Source: Candidatus Aalborgicola danicus (GTDB taxonomy: Bacteria; Pseudomonadota; Gammaproteobacteria; Burkholderiales; Burkholderiaceae_C). Taken from it: 64,000 bases of DNA. This document shows, piece by piece, positions 17,709 through 26,597 of the stretch. The translations under genes and the position numbers were made by a program. The notes beneath the pieces were generated by a model. The model was not told where the DNA came from, ran no database searches, and saw only the letters and a program-made list of their open reading frames with translations. Where the stretch lies: assembly GCA_016703945.1 (NCBI GenBank), contig JADJBC010000059.1, positions 1 to 64,000 of the forward strand. The letters run 5' to 3'. Every line of letters starts with the position of its first letter. Within the stretch, counting starts at the first letter, position 1.

Positions 17709-19928
17709 TTAGTTGGGTACGTTGACAGAAGTCCCGCTGAAGCCGATCCGGTCCGCCGCTGCCGGGCTGGCGCTGAGACCAGGCACGTTGGCGGCAGAGA
17801 TGGCGGGCGCAGCACCCGGTGTGCCACCACGCACGGTGGTACGAACCACCTGGCTCGGTGGCAAGGCTGTGCCGCTCTTCAGATTGGCATACATCGCATT
17901 CATGGCATGCACGAAATAGGTGTGCAATGGCACAAAACGCGTGTCGAAGCCCGAGAACGCATTGAAGCTGTCAAAGTGTTGCGCGTTGGTCACTTCGATG
18001 TAGCTCAATTGGCTCGTTGCACCCTCGACCATGCGGTTGTAGGCGGTATAGGCGCGCTCCGAGTGGTTGATCGGCAGCAGGGCATCGCTGCGGCCGGCCA
18101 ACATCAGCGTGGGTTTGTTGCGCAGGTTGCCGTTCAGCAGTACTTCGGCCACACCGGCTTTCACGGCGTCGCTTTGGGCTTTGGTGGGTACCGTCGATGC
18201 GGTCAAGGCAGTGCCCGTCACGGTATCCACACCCGTGAACAAGGCGCGCTGGCACAGGGCCGCGTCCAGCGCGAAGTCTGCCACGCCGGAGGATGGTGAA
18301 ACCCCCAGGTTCCAGGCCTTGGCGCCGCCGACCGAGTCGTTGTAGATCACGGTAGCGGGTGTTCCATTCACGGTACCGTTGCCGGTTGCGAAGCTTGCCG
18401 CCTTGACGTTGCCAGCCATGGCCGCGGGCGCACCGGCAGCAACGGCAGCAGCACTCATGCCGCAGACGTTGTCCGTCACTGAAAATTTGCCATAAGCATT
18501 GGTGTACATCATGGAAATGATGACCGCGTTGCCCAAAGCAAAGTGGGCGTTGTGCATGGTGTCGTTGTCACTGGTCCAGCCCGCAGCACGCATTTTGGCC
18601 AGGGCGTCCGCCGCCTGCAGGGCGGTGGTGCTACCGGTCACCAGACCCTTGGCCGCCAATTGTGTACAGCGGTTCGTGGCCGTGGCGGTCTGGCCTGTCA
18701 ACCCGATGTAGTTGTAGATGGACACTTCGGTCAGAGCGGCGGAGGGCGCCAGTGCCGCACAGGGCTGGTACAAGTTGGCAATGGTGAAGTAGTCCATGAT
18801 CGACTTGCCGTACGACGCAACCGCTACACCACCGACCTGCACACCGTAACCTGAGGTGGAACTGGGTTGTGCGCTGGGCTCACCTGCCACCACACCGTCG
18901 ATCAGTCCTTTGGTGTCCTGTTCCGCTGCACGCAAAACCGCTGCACCGCCGTTGGACACGGACCCGGCAATCACCAGGGTATTGGCGGGTGTGAAACGCA
19001 CACCCTTGGCAGGACCACCGGAGACGGTCGGGGCATATTGCTGATTGAGCGCATACACGGCATACGATACGGCGGTCAGCGTGTCGTTACCCCAGTCTTT
19101 TTCAGGATTCATTTGCGAGTGGGCGTGTTTGAGCGCCACGCGGTTGGGAAACGCGGTATTGAAGGCGCTGCGGACCGTGTCCGTCACATTGGCCGCAAAG
19201 TGCGACAGGTTGCCGGCCAGGGTGCGGGTGGCACGGGTGCCATCGATGCGGTGCACTGTGTCGTCACCCAGGTCGTACAGGCCCATGCCTTTGCCGGCGT
19301 CGGTCAGTGCCACAGCGCAACCGCGCTTGAGGCCCCAGTCCCCTGCGGAGCCGATGGCGCCATACACGCCGCGCGAACCCGAAGACGGTCCAACCACAAT
19401 ACAGGGGGCATTCACATCAAACTTGTCTGGAATCTGCACTGCCATGGTCACACGCTTGCGACCGGTGCCATCGTCCAGAACACCCACATACTCCAGCCCG
19501 GGTACCAGTCCCTCTCCCAACGTATCTTTGCCCGCAAGGTCGATATTGGGGCCGTACAAAACACCGTAGCCGCCGTTGACGGTGTTGTCGACCAGACCGC
19601 GATAGTTGGACTGGAAGGCATTGCGGCGCAATTCATCGGCTGTGGGGTTGGCTGGATCGACAAACGCGGTGAGCGTTGCCGCCGCCGTGCTGGCGATACC
19701 ACTTTTGCCCAGACCGGCGGTCAACAAATCCTGACCAGCGGCCGTATTGGCAGCACCGATGGTGGTGGCGCGGTAGGCCTTGGAGCCGAGGTCGGTCACG
19801 CCGGTGGGCAGTGTATTGACCTCGGGTTCGGCACTGCTGCCGCCACAACCACTCAACGCGGTTGCGCTCAGAACCGCCACAGCAGCGGCGACCATTGTCA
19901 TGGCACGTGTATCGAACTTGTTCTTCAT
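17709..19928 (-). CDS. D-(-)-3-hydroxybutyrate oligomer hydrolase, secreted lipoprotein-like
   Basis: Hydrolyses the soluble 3-hydroxybutyrate oligomers released from PHB to monomer. The 739-residue length is typical of the 3HBOH family. The N-terminus is a lipoprotein signal: a hydrophobic stretch, then ALSGCGGSS with a lipobox-like Cys, so the enzyme probably sits in the outer membrane or periplasm. The active-site segment is TLVIAGSVSNGGAAVLRAAE, with the family's SxSNGGA Ser. A late segment, LMLAGRSDALLPINHSERAY, gives the acid, and EVTNAQHFDSFNAF the His. The ribosome site GGAG is 6 bp before ATG. It is 42 bp downstream of livM and 18 bp upstream of the second binding protein. Assignment is from recalled family motifs and strong context. 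Confidence 0.85.
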   Translation of the reverse strand: MKNKFDTRAMTMVAAAVAVLSATALSGCGGSSAEPEVNTLPTGVTDLGSKAYRATTIGAANTAAGQDLLTAGLGKSGIASTAAATLTAFVDPANPTADELRRNAFQSNYRGLVDNTVNGGYGVLYGPNIDLAGKDTLGEGLVPGLEYVGVLDDGTGRKRVTMAVQIPDKFDVNAPCIVVGPSSGSRGVYGAIGSAGDWGLKRGCAVALTDAGKGMGLYDLGDDTVHRIDGTRATRTLAGNLSHFAANVTDTVRSAFNTAFPNRVALKHAHSQMNPEKDWGNDTLTAVSYAVYALNQQYAPTVSGGPAKGVRFTPANTLVIAGSVSNGGAAVLRAAEQDTKGLIDGVVAGEPSAQPSSTSGYGVQVGGVAVASYGKSIMDYFTIANLYQPCAALAPSAALTEVSIYNYIGLTGQTATATNRCTQLAAKGLVTGSTTALQAADALAKMRAAGWTSDNDTMHNAHFALGNAVIISMMYTNAYGKFSVTDNVCGMSAAAVAAGAPAAMAGNVKAASFATGNGTVNGTPATVIYNDSVGGAKAWNLGVSPSSGVADFALDAALCQRALFTGVDTVTGTALTASTVPTKAQSDAVKAGVAEVLLNGNLRNKPTLMLAGRSDALLPINHSERAYTAYNRMVEGATSQLSYIEVTNAQHFDSFNAFSGFDTRFVPLHTYFVHAMNAMYANLKSGTALPPSQVVRTTVRGGTPGAAPAISAANVPGLSASPAAADRIGFSGTSVNVPN

Positions 19929-19970
19929 GCTTATCTCCAGTTATTTTTGAGTGAATACGATTGGGTGCAG

Positions 19971-21038
19971 TCAAGGCTGCGCGCTTCGCGCGCGCAGTCT
20001 CCCCACCACACCAGAGGGGAAGTAATAAACGGACAGGACAAACAACACGCCCAGCCACAACAACCAGCGGTCGGGCGATAACAGGGCGGACAACCAGGGC
20101 AAGGCACTGGCGGCTTCATGCCCCAGGCGCAGCAGGTCCTGTAAATAACTCTGCGCCACCAGAAATAGCGCGGCTCCCACGATGGCGCCGTACATGGTGC
20201 CCATGCCGCCAATAACAACAATCAGCAGTACGTCCATCATGATTTCGAACGACAGCGAGGTATCCGGTCCGTTGTAGCGCAGCCAGAGCGCCAGCATGGC
20301 ACCAGCCAGACAGGCAAACAGCGCCGACAGGATGGCGGATGTGGTGCGGTACACCACCACGCGGTACCCGATGGCCTCGGCACGGAATTCGTTTTCGCGT
20401 ATGGCCTGCAACACCCTGCCAAAGGGTGAATTCACGATGCGCAGCAGCGCCAGGAACAGCACAACCGCCGTCACGAACAGCAGGTAGTAACACAGCAAGC
20501 GGCCATCCAGCGAGACGCCCAGGAAAGGCTGGTCGCTGAACTCGTAGCTGGGCGACAAAATCTCTGGCACCTTGAACGACAGGCCGTCTTCTCCGCCGGT
20601 GATCTCGTGCAACTGCGACGCCAGCGTCAGAAAGGCCGAAGCCACGGCCAGCGTGATCATCGCGAAGAAAATGGCCCGTACCCGCAGCGAGAACAGCCCC
20701 ACCAGCAGCGCCAAACCAAACGACAGCAGAAGGCTACCGCCCAGGCCCACCGCCAGCGCTTCCCATGTCGGTCCCATGCGTGTGGTCGCTACGGCAATGC
20801 CATAGGCGCCAATGCCAAAAAACATGGTGTGCGCAAAACTGACGATGCCGGTGTAGCCCAATAGCAAATCAAAGCTGGCCACCAGAACGATGAAGACCAG
20901 CACCTTGGCCGCCACATTGAGCGCCTTGACACCGGGGAAGATAAATGGCGTGAGCGCCAATGCCAGCACCAGCAGGATCAGCAGCCCAGCCAGCCAGCGG
21001 CTGCGCGGTAAATCGTTTGAGAGAAGTCTTTGCAACAT
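19971..21038 (-). CDS. livM: LivM-type ABC transporter permease
   Basis: A 355-residue inner-membrane permease of the branched-chain amino acid (HAAT) importer family, with about 9-10 hydrophobic segments. Family features are LLGYTGIVSFAHTMFFGIGA near residue 60 and RILQAIRENE-like text (GRVLQAIRENEFRAEAIGYR) near residue 205, the cytoplasmic loop that docks to the ATPases. GGMGTMYGAIVGAALFL follows near residue 275. The start ATG is 4 bp after the livH stop, with AGGTGA 5 bp upstream of it. It pairs with LivH to form the channel. Confidence 0.9.
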   Translation of the reverse strand: MLQRLLSNDLPRSRWLAGLLILLVLALALTPFIFPGVKALNVAAKVLVFIVLVASFDLLLGYTGIVSFAHTMFFGIGAYGIAVATTRMGPTWEALAVGLGGSLLLSFGLALLVGLFSLRVRAIFFAMITLAVASAFLTLASQLHEITGGEDGLSFKVPEILSPSYEFSDQPFLGVSLDGRLLCYYLLFVTAVVLFLALLRIVNSPFGRVLQAIRENEFRAEAIGYRVVVYRTTSAILSALFACLAGAMLALWLRYNGPDTSLSFEIMMDVLLIVVIGGMGTMYGAIVGAALFLVAQSYLQDLLRLGHEAASALPWLSALLSPDRWLLWLGVLFVLSVYYFPSGVVGRLRARSAQP

Positions 21039-21042
21039 AGAT

Positions 21043-22026
21043 TCACCTGCTCGTTACGGGGTAGACGCCTTGCGGGCGCCACAGCAGGATGGCCACCATC
21101 AGCGCGATGTTGGAAAACAGCGCCACCTTGGGTGCCAGAAATCCGGTGTAGTTGGCCATCAACCCCACCAGCAGTGCACCAATCAAGGCACCACCGGTGG
21201 AGCCCAGGCCGCCAATGATGATGACGATGAAAATCAGCACATTGACCTGGGCGCCCATTTGCGGCGTGACCGTCTGCTGGTAAAGACCCCACATCACTCC
21301 ACCCAGACCCGCCAGCGCGCTGCCGACCACAAACACACCGACAAACAGGCGCTTGATGCGGTAGCCCAAGCTCTCGACCATCTCGCGGTCTTGCACGCCA
21401 GCCCGTATCAGCAAACCAATCTTGGTACGGCCCAGCACCCAGGCCAGGGTGGCAAACACGGCCAGCCCCACGACCACGGCCATCAGGCGGTATTTTTCGA
21501 TCGCGGCATCACCCAGGTAGATCGAACCGCGCATGGCTTCGGGCAATGGCAGTGCTATCTGGGCCGGGCCCCATACGACCTTGATCAGTTCTTCACCAAT
21601 GATCATGCCGCCCATCGTGATCAGAATCTGCTTCAGGTGCTGACCGTACACCGGGCGCACGATGAAACGCTCAAACGCCAGCCCTACAGCGCCTGCCACC
21701 GCCATGGCCACCAACATGGCCGGGAAAACAGCCACCAGATTGCGCCAAAGCTGGTCGGACCCGGTCCAGTCGCCCATCAACCCCAAGACCGTTGTCGCCA
21801 CAAAGGCACCGAGAGCGATGAACACGCCGTGACCAAAGTTCAACACGTCCATCAGCCCGAACACCAGAGTCAGGCCCGAGGCAATGACAAAAATGATCAT
21901 GCCCATGGCCAGGCCTGCGACGGTCAGTGTCACCCACGTCGAGGTGGAGCCGATAAAGGGCAGCACCAGCATTGCCAATAGCGGCACCAATGCCAGGGGC
22001 TTCCAGTCAATAGATAGAGTTTTCAT
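21043..22026 (-). CDS. livH: LivH-type ABC transporter permease
   Basis: A 327-residue inner-membrane permease with about 8 hydrophobic segments. Typical LivH text includes VFGLMDVLNFGHGVFIALGA (residues about 55-75) and LIRAGVQDREMVESLGYRIK (about 210-230, ATPase-docking loop), then GGLGSTGGALIGALLVGLM near the C-terminus. Its ATG overlaps the livF stop (ATGA), so translation is coupled. It forms the heterodimeric channel with LivM. Confidence 0.9.
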   Translation of the reverse strand: MKTLSIDWKPLALVPLLAMLVLPFIGSTSTWVTLTVAGLAMGMIIFVIASGLTLVFGLMDVLNFGHGVFIALGAFVATTVLGLMGDWTGSDQLWRNLVAVFPAMLVAMAVAGAVGLAFERFIVRPVYGQHLKQILITMGGMIIGEELIKVVWGPAQIALPLPEAMRGSIYLGDAAIEKYRLMAVVVGLAVFATLAWVLGRTKIGLLIRAGVQDREMVESLGYRIKRLFVGVFVVGSALAGLGGVMWGLYQQTVTPQMGAQVNVLIFIVIIIGGLGSTGGALIGALLVGLMANYTGFLAPKVALFSNIALMVAILLWRPQGVYPVTSR

Positions 22027-22766
22027 ATCGCCAACCCCAACAGTGCGTGTTGCAGGTCTTCGTTGTCGGCCAGTTCCTGCATGGAGCCAGCATGGACCAC
22101 CTTGCCGTTGTCCATCACCGCCACCTGGTCGCCCAGACGTTTGGCGAAGCTGATGTTCTGCTCGACCAAAAGAATGGTGGTGCCCGTCTGTTTGAGCTGG
22201 GCGAACGCGTCAATCATGTTGTTGATGATGGCTGGTGCCAGGCCCTTGCTGGGCTCGTCCACGATGAGCAACTTGCGTGGCTCCACAATGGCGCGGGCTA
22301 CGGCGAGCATCTGTTTTTGGCCACCGGAGAGTTTTCCCGCCGGGTGGTTCCAGAATTTCTCCACCGCCGGGAACAGCTTGAAGATCCATTCCAGGCGTTG
22401 GCTGTCCATTTGCTGCGCATTTTTGGCACTTCTGGCCGCCAGCAGCATGTTTTCTTTAACCGTCAGGTCCGCAAAAATGCCCATGCTTTCGGGTACGTAG
22501 GCAACATCCAGTCCGGCAATATGCGGCGTCTCGGCAGCCGTGATGTCCTGTCCATCAAACACCAGCTTGCCTTGAGACGCATGCCACAGGCCCATGATGG
22601 TGCGCAGCGTGGTGGTCTTGCCAGCACCATTGCGGCCCAGCAGCATCGTCAGTTGTCCGCGTGGCACGGCCAGGTCCACGCCATGCAGGATGTGGTACGC
22701 GCCGATGTGCGTGTGCACGCCGGACAGGGTGAGCAGTGCCTCGTGGTGTGTCGTCGCTTGGCTCAT
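22023..22766 (-). CDS. livF: LivF-type ABC transporter ATP-binding protein
   Basis: A 247-residue ATPase. Walker A is LLGRNGAGKTTTLRTIMGLW, the signature is KLSGGQKQMLAVARAIV, and Walker B is LLIVDEPSKGLAP with the switch His shortly after an Ile-rich stretch (LVEQNISFAKR in place of the more usual LVEQN pattern). Its start overlaps the livG stop by 4 bp. It powers the import complex together with LivG. Confidence 0.9.
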   Translation of the reverse strand: MSQATTHHEALLTLSGVHTHIGAYHILHGVDLAVPRGQLTMLLGRNGAGKTTTLRTIMGLWHASQGKLVFDGQDITAAETPHIAGLDVAYVPESMGIFADLTVKENMLLAARSAKNAQQMDSQRLEWIFKLFPAVEKFWNHPAGKLSGGQKQMLAVARAIVEPRKLLIVDEPSKGLAPAIINNMIDAFAQLKQTGTTILLVEQNISFAKRLGDQVAVMDNGKVVHAGSMQELADNEDLQHALLGLAI

Positions 22767-23587
22767 ACGTCTTCTCCATTGCGTCCGCCCTGCGCTTGTC
22801 GCGGGCCCTCGGCGGGCTCGGCTTGAGCGGGCGTTGGGCTCACTCCCAGGTACGCCTCTTGAACAACCGGTGACGCAATCACGGTGGCCGGGTCTCCGTC
22901 TGCCACCAGCGTGCCGTTGTGCAACACGATGATGCGGTCGGCCAACTCTCGCACCACATCCATCTTGTGCTCCACCAGCAGGATGGTCTTGCGTTTGTCG
23001 TCCTTCAGTTTGCGAATCAGGTCCAGGATGACCGGTGCCTCGTCGGCCGACATGCCAGCGGTCGGTTCATCGAACATAAAAACATCGGGTTCCAGCGCCA
23101 TCAACAAGGCCACTTCCAGCTTGCGCTGGTCGCCGTGCGGAAGGCTGGCCACTGGGGTGTTCTGCTTGTCGTTCATGGCCACGGCTTCCAGCACTTCTTC
23201 CGATAGCTGCGTCAGAGCCTTGTGGTCGCTCCATACACTCCATAGATTCAGTCCGCGCAAATGGGCGCCGGAGCGTGCCGCCTGTACTGCCAGGCGTACG
23301 TTTTCCAGCACCGACAGATTAGGAAACAAATTGGTCAGCTGGAACGCCCGCCCCAATCCGGCCCGGGTGCGGGCAGACGGGCTCAGGCCCGCCAGATTGT
23401 TGCCATTGAGCGTGACCTCGCCACTGGTGGCCTTGATCTGACCGGAGATGAGATTGAAGAACGTCGTCTTGCCGGCGCCGTTGGGGCCTACGATGGCCGT
23501 CAGCGTGCCTGGTTTGAATGTGCAGCTCACGGCGTTGACCGCCACGTGACCTCCAAATCGCACCGTCAAGTCTTTGGTAACTAACAC
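22763..23587 (-). CDS. livG: LivG-type ABC transporter ATP-binding protein
   Basis: A 274-residue ATPase with Walker A IVGPNGAGKTTFFNLISGQI, then the LivG-specific GLGRAFQLTNLFPNLSVLEN. The signature region is degenerate (PVASLPHGDQRKLEVALLMA: LPHGDQRKLE instead of LSYGEQR-type), Walker B is VFMFDEPTAGMSADEA, and the switch is LLVEHKMDVVREL. The start is GTG at 23587 with GGAG 10 bp upstream. The 30-residue C-terminal tail (VVQEAYLGVSPTPAQAEPAE and more) is rich in Ala/Glu/Gly. The gene lies 33 bp after the PHB depolymerase gene. Confidence 0.9.
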   Translation of the reverse strand: MLVTKDLTVRFGGHVAVNAVSCTFKPGTLTAIVGPNGAGKTTFFNLISGQIKATSGEVTLNGNNLAGLSPSARTRAGLGRAFQLTNLFPNLSVLENVRLAVQAARSGAHLRGLNLWSVWSDHKALTQLSEEVLEAVAMNDKQNTPVASLPHGDQRKLEVALLMALEPDVFMFDEPTAGMSADEAPVILDLIRKLKDDKRKTILLVEHKMDVVRELADRIIVLHNGTLVADGDPATVIASPVVQEAYLGVSPTPAQAEPAEGPRQAQGGRNGEDV

Positions 23588-23620
23588 TCTTGGTCTCTCC
23601 AGTTCAGATCAATGCCCTGC

Positions 23621-25093
23621 TCAGGGGCAGGTGCCGATGACGTAGTAGTTGGTGGCGGTCTTCTTCAAGGTCGTCGTGGTGTAAATATTCCACAGACCCA
23701 TACTTTGGTTCGAGCCGTTGGCATATGTAAAACCATACAGCGCTATGGCGCGTCCCGCCATGGTGTGGGAGTAGTTGGACGCGGTGTAGCAGGTTGCAGC
23801 GGGTGGCGGTGTACCGGTGGTCGTGCCACTGGCAGCTGCGGAGGCTGTACCTTCTGCACCATTGGCATCAGCGGCTTTCACGGTCCAGCTATAGGTCGTG
23901 GCTGCGGCCAATCCGGTGTCGGTGAAGTTCAGGGCCGTCACCGGCAAGGCGTTGGTCTTGTTGTTGTTGCGGTAGACGTTATAGCTGGCTGCACCGGTGA
24001 CCGCATTCCAGCCAATGGTCATGGCGCTGGCGGTTGCGTTGGACGTCACCACATTGGTTGGGGCTGGAAGTGCTGCGGGTGGAGGTGGCGGTGGTGTGGT
24101 GCTACCCGAAGAAACCTGGTCCACCATGGCCTTGATGGCCGCCATTTGTGGGCCGGACTTCTTGGCGTAGTTGGCACTGTCATAGCCCCACCAGTCCCAG
24201 CAGCTGTTGGTAGCGGCCGTGCTGGTCTGTGGGTACAGCATGACCATGTTGTTGGTGTCGGCCCAGCGGTTATAGCCGGTGTTGCGCACATACTTTTGCT
24301 GCACCAAGGTCACGTTTTGCTGGCAACCGTGCAACACCACATGCAGGCGGCACTGGGTGCCGGTGGTGCAGGCCTGGGGAATGTAGGCCCAGCCGGTCGG
24401 CGCCATGCCGTGGTTGGTGATGAACTGGCTTTGGTTGAACTCGACAAAATTGCCTTCGGGCAACGTGCCGCTGTTGCGCGGATTCAGCGTGCCGTAGATA
24501 TGGCCCAGCATGGCGCCCGCCAGGTCGAAATTGCAATCGTTGATATAGGGTGAGGCCTTGGTGGAACAGGCGCTACCAAAGTCGTCGGTGATCATGGCGT
24601 GTTCGGCCGCGATATCTTTTTTGTAGATCACATTGGCGGTTGGCACAAAACTGTTGTAGTAGGTCTTGAGCGCATCCATCACACCTGGTTTGACGGTGCT
24701 GTCTATGGAGCCGGAGAACAGGTAAACCTTGGAGCTTTGCAGATTGGCCACCGGGTCAATGCTGCCCGCGCTGGCCCAGCTATTGGTGGTGTTGACCAGG
24801 GTGCTGGTGGGAATGCCGGTCGGGCTGGCCATGCAGCGGCCCGTGGCATTGGTAATGGAGCCTTCGGCGCAGTAGAACGGCCCACCGGCCACAATGCCGG
24901 CGCCCTTTTTGAACGTGGCCGAGTGGCCCACGTGCAATTGCACGGCCATGAAGCCGCCAGACGACAGGCCCGACACCGAGGTCTGGGTTTTGTCGATATT
25001 GAGCTGCGGTAGATTCACCGCAGCATTGGCAGCCACACTGGCCAGCGCGAGCGCGACAGCCGTCACACACACACGAACGGAAAAACGGTTCAT
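23621..25093 (-). CDS. Extracellular PHB depolymerase with Fn3 linker and C-terminal binding domain
   Basis: A secreted 490-residue esterase that attacks poly(3-hydroxybutyrate). The signal peptide ends at about residue 24 (LASVAANA). The lipase box SVSGLSSGGFMAVQLHVGHS places the nucleophile at Ser44, close to the N-terminus as in PHB depolymerase-type esterases. The catalytic domain runs to about residue 330 and includes LHVVLHGCQQN, the histidine-pocket segment of these enzymes, and SCWDWWGYD. A proline-rich linker (GSTTPPPPPPAALPAPTN) leads to a fibronectin type III domain (about 345-430), then a 55-residue C-terminal module (CYTASNYSHTMAGRAIALYG to the end) seen on related esterases, probably for polymer binding. 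AGGAG lies 9 bp upstream of ATG. It is the second gene of the sigma-54 operon. Confidence 0.85.
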   Translation of the reverse strand: MNRFSVRVCVTAVALALASVAANAAVNLPQLNIDKTQTSVSGLSSGGFMAVQLHVGHSATFKKGAGIVAGGPFYCAEGSITNATGRCMASPTGIPTSTLVNTTNSWASAGSIDPVANLQSSKVYLFSGSIDSTVKPGVMDALKTYYNSFVPTANVIYKKDIAAEHAMITDDFGSACSTKASPYINDCNFDLAGAMLGHIYGTLNPRNSGTLPEGNFVEFNQSQFITNHGMAPTGWAYIPQACTTGTQCRLHVVLHGCQQNVTLVQQKYVRNTGYNRWADTNNMVMLYPQTSTAATNSCWDWWGYDSANYAKKSGPQMAAIKAMVDQVSSGSTTPPPPPPAALPAPTNVVTSNATASAMTIGWNAVTGAASYNVYRNNNKTNALPVTALNFTDTGLAAATTYSWTVKAADANGAEGTASAAASGTTTGTPPPAATCYTASNYSHTMAGRAIALYGFTYANGSNQSMGLWNIYTTTTLKKTATNYYVIGTCP

Positions 25094-25135
25094 TTGAATT
25101 GTCTCCTGGTTTTTTTGGGCGAAAGGAATCCCTGG

Positions 25136-25193
25136 CCCCCGTGTACCCGGGGGTTAAAAAACTGAATCAGAGAAGCGGGACCGCTGGTCCCGC
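25136..25193. promoter_or_regulatory. Two intercistronic hairpins after the first binding-protein gene
   Basis: GCGGGACC-AGC-GGTCCCGC (25175-25193, 8-bp perfect stem) lies 27 bp after the binding-protein stop. CCCCCG-6 nt-CGGGGG (25136-25153) follows. Neither has a U run immediately after it on the minus strand. They are better read as mRNA-stabilising or partially attenuating structures that let the binding protein be made in excess over the depolymerase and transporter. Confidence 0.45.
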
Positions 25194-25219
25194 AGGTGGC
25201 CGCTTGTGCCGCGCGGTGC

Positions 25220-26428
25220 TTAGCGCTTGTTCCGGATCGGGATGTTCATCTCTTCCGGTTTGATCTCACGCACCAGCTCGGGCACGCCCCAGGCAAACGC
25301 AGGGTCGGCCTTGATCTTGAAGTGGTACATGCTTTGCATGGCCTGGTGGTCTTCCTTGCGGAAGGTCATCTTGCCCTTGGGTGTGTCAAAACTCATGCCT
25401 TCCATAGTCTTGATCAGCGTGTTGGCCGAGGTGTCGCCCTTGCTGTTGTTCAGCGCGGTGACCACGGCCATGGCTGCGGAGAAACCGCCGGCAGTGAAGA
25501 AATCTGGCGGTGCCTTGAACTCCTTGTAATGGCGGGCCACCATGGCTTCGTTGATGGGGTTCTTGGGGATACCGAAGTAGTAGTACAACGCGCCTTCCAT
25601 GCCGGGGAACTGCTTGTAGGCGACCATGGCCGGCAAGATGTTGCCACCGGTTGCCAGCTCGATGCCGTAGCGTTTTTTCAGGTCCAGATCGGCGATCTTG
25701 CTAAACGGTGCTGGAGCACCCGACCAGCCCACCGAGATGTATTTGTTGCCGGGCTGGTCTTTCAGCTTGTCGACAATGCGCTGCAAACCGGCTGTGAAGT
25801 CGGTGGTGCCCACGGGCAGGTATTCCTCGTGCACGATCTTGGCGTTCTTGAGGGATTCGCGCGTGGCCTTGACACCGTCACGGCCAAAGGCGTTGTCGTT
25901 GGCCAGTGTGGCAACGACATTGCCGGGTTTGTCCAGCGCGGCGGCGTTGGCGGCCGCATCCTGGCTCGAATTGCGACCCGTACGGAAGATGTATTTGTTC
26001 CACTTGTCACCGGTGATGGAGTCAGCGACCGCGGGCTCTACCAACAGGATCTTTTTGTATTCTTCAGCCACCGGCAACATGGCCAGCGCAACGGGGGATG
26101 CTGTGGGGCCAACCGCCAGATCCACTTTATCGTCGCCATAGGCGGCGGCCAGCAGGCTCTTGCCAATATCGGGCTTGCCCTGGTCGTCTTTTTCAATGAC
26201 CACAATCTTCTTGCCGGCCACCATCATGGTGCCGCCGGTGGCGTAATCCAGGCCCATCATGAAACCAACGGCGGTTTGTTTGCCATAGGCTTCCAACGCA
26301 CCGGTCTTGCTGTATATGTGGGCGATCTTGATTTCTTTGGATTGCGCTAGTGCATGGGTGCCCGCCATGGCGGCGCACAGTCCAGTTGCGATCAGCGTTG
26401 CTTTGAGAGCCCAGCGGCGTTGGTACAT
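25220..26428 (-). CDS. ABC transporter substrate-binding protein, branched-chain amino acid type (first of two)
   Basis: A periplasmic binding protein of about 402 residues and the first gene of the PHB operon. I prefer the ATG at 26428 (MYQRRWALKATLIATG) because AGGAG lies 5 bp before it; an upstream start at 26503 would add 25 residues and bury the promoter. A signal peptide ends near AGTHALAQ. Mature text includes IKIAHIYSKTGALEAYGKQT, DDQGKPDIGKSLLAAAYGDD, VATLANDNAFGRDGVKATRE and FFTAGGFSAAMAVVTALNNS. It belongs to the amino acid/amide (HAAT) group, but the ligand is not evident; 3-hydroxybutyrate or oligomers are suggested by the neighbours. Confidence 0.85.
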   Translation of the reverse strand: MYQRRWALKATLIATGLCAAMAGTHALAQSKEIKIAHIYSKTGALEAYGKQTAVGFMMGLDYATGGTMMVAGKKIVVIEKDDQGKPDIGKSLLAAAYGDDKVDLAVGPTASPVALAMLPVAEEYKKILLVEPAVADSITGDKWNKYIFRTGRNSSQDAAANAAALDKPGNVVATLANDNAFGRDGVKATRESLKNAKIVHEEYLPVGTTDFTAGLQRIVDKLKDQPGNKYISVGWSGAPAPFSKIADLDLKKRYGIELATGGNILPAMVAYKQFPGMEGALYYYFGIPKNPINEAMVARHYKEFKAPPDFFTAGGFSAAMAVVTALNNSKGDTSANTLIKTMEGMSFDTPKGKMTFRKEDHQAMQSMYHFKIKADPAFAWGVPELVREIKPEEMNIPIRNKR

Positions 26429-26465
26429 CATGTCTCCTGTTGTGGTGTTCGAATCCAGATTGGTG

Positions 26466-26482
26466 CGCACAAACCGTGCCAA
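26466..26482 (-). promoter_or_regulatory. Sigma-54 (-24/-12) promoter of the PHB/ABC operon
   Basis: On the minus strand TTGGCACG (26482-26475) is followed at the exact sigma-54 spacing by TGCG. The invariant GG and GC doublets are separated by 10 bp, as in the consensus TGGCACG-N4-TTGCW. The -24 element matches 7 of 7; the -12 element keeps GC but lacks the leading T and final W. The predicted start, about 12 bp downstream of GC, leaves a leader of about 27 nt with the ribosome site. The sigma-54 activator gene ends 115 bp upstream. Confidence 0.7.
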
Positions 26483-26556
26483 CTTCAAGGTTGTTGATTT
26501 CATTGAACTTTTTATGCACCCATTGAGGGATTGTCATCGTTTTGACTAAAATCAAT

Positions 26557-26592
26557 ACACATCGAAGTGTCCAACAAATAGACATTGTGTCT
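26557..26592. promoter_or_regulatory. Candidate activator binding sites (two inverted repeats)
   Basis: AGACA-TTG-TGTCT (26580-26592) and ACAC-6 nt-GTGT (26557-26570) are inverted repeats sharing GTGTC/TGTCT half-site text. They lie about 100-135 bp upstream of the predicted transcription start, a normal distance for enhancer sites bound by sigma-54 activators. Confidence 0.4.
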
Positions 26593-26597
26593 AAGTA

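Noticed and set aside
18867..20081. Long plus-strand open frame (404 residues) opposite the 3HB-oligomer hydrolase
   Set aside because: It is the antisense shadow of a well-supported gene; composition is His/Gly/Arg-rich with no domain, and no ribosome site fits.
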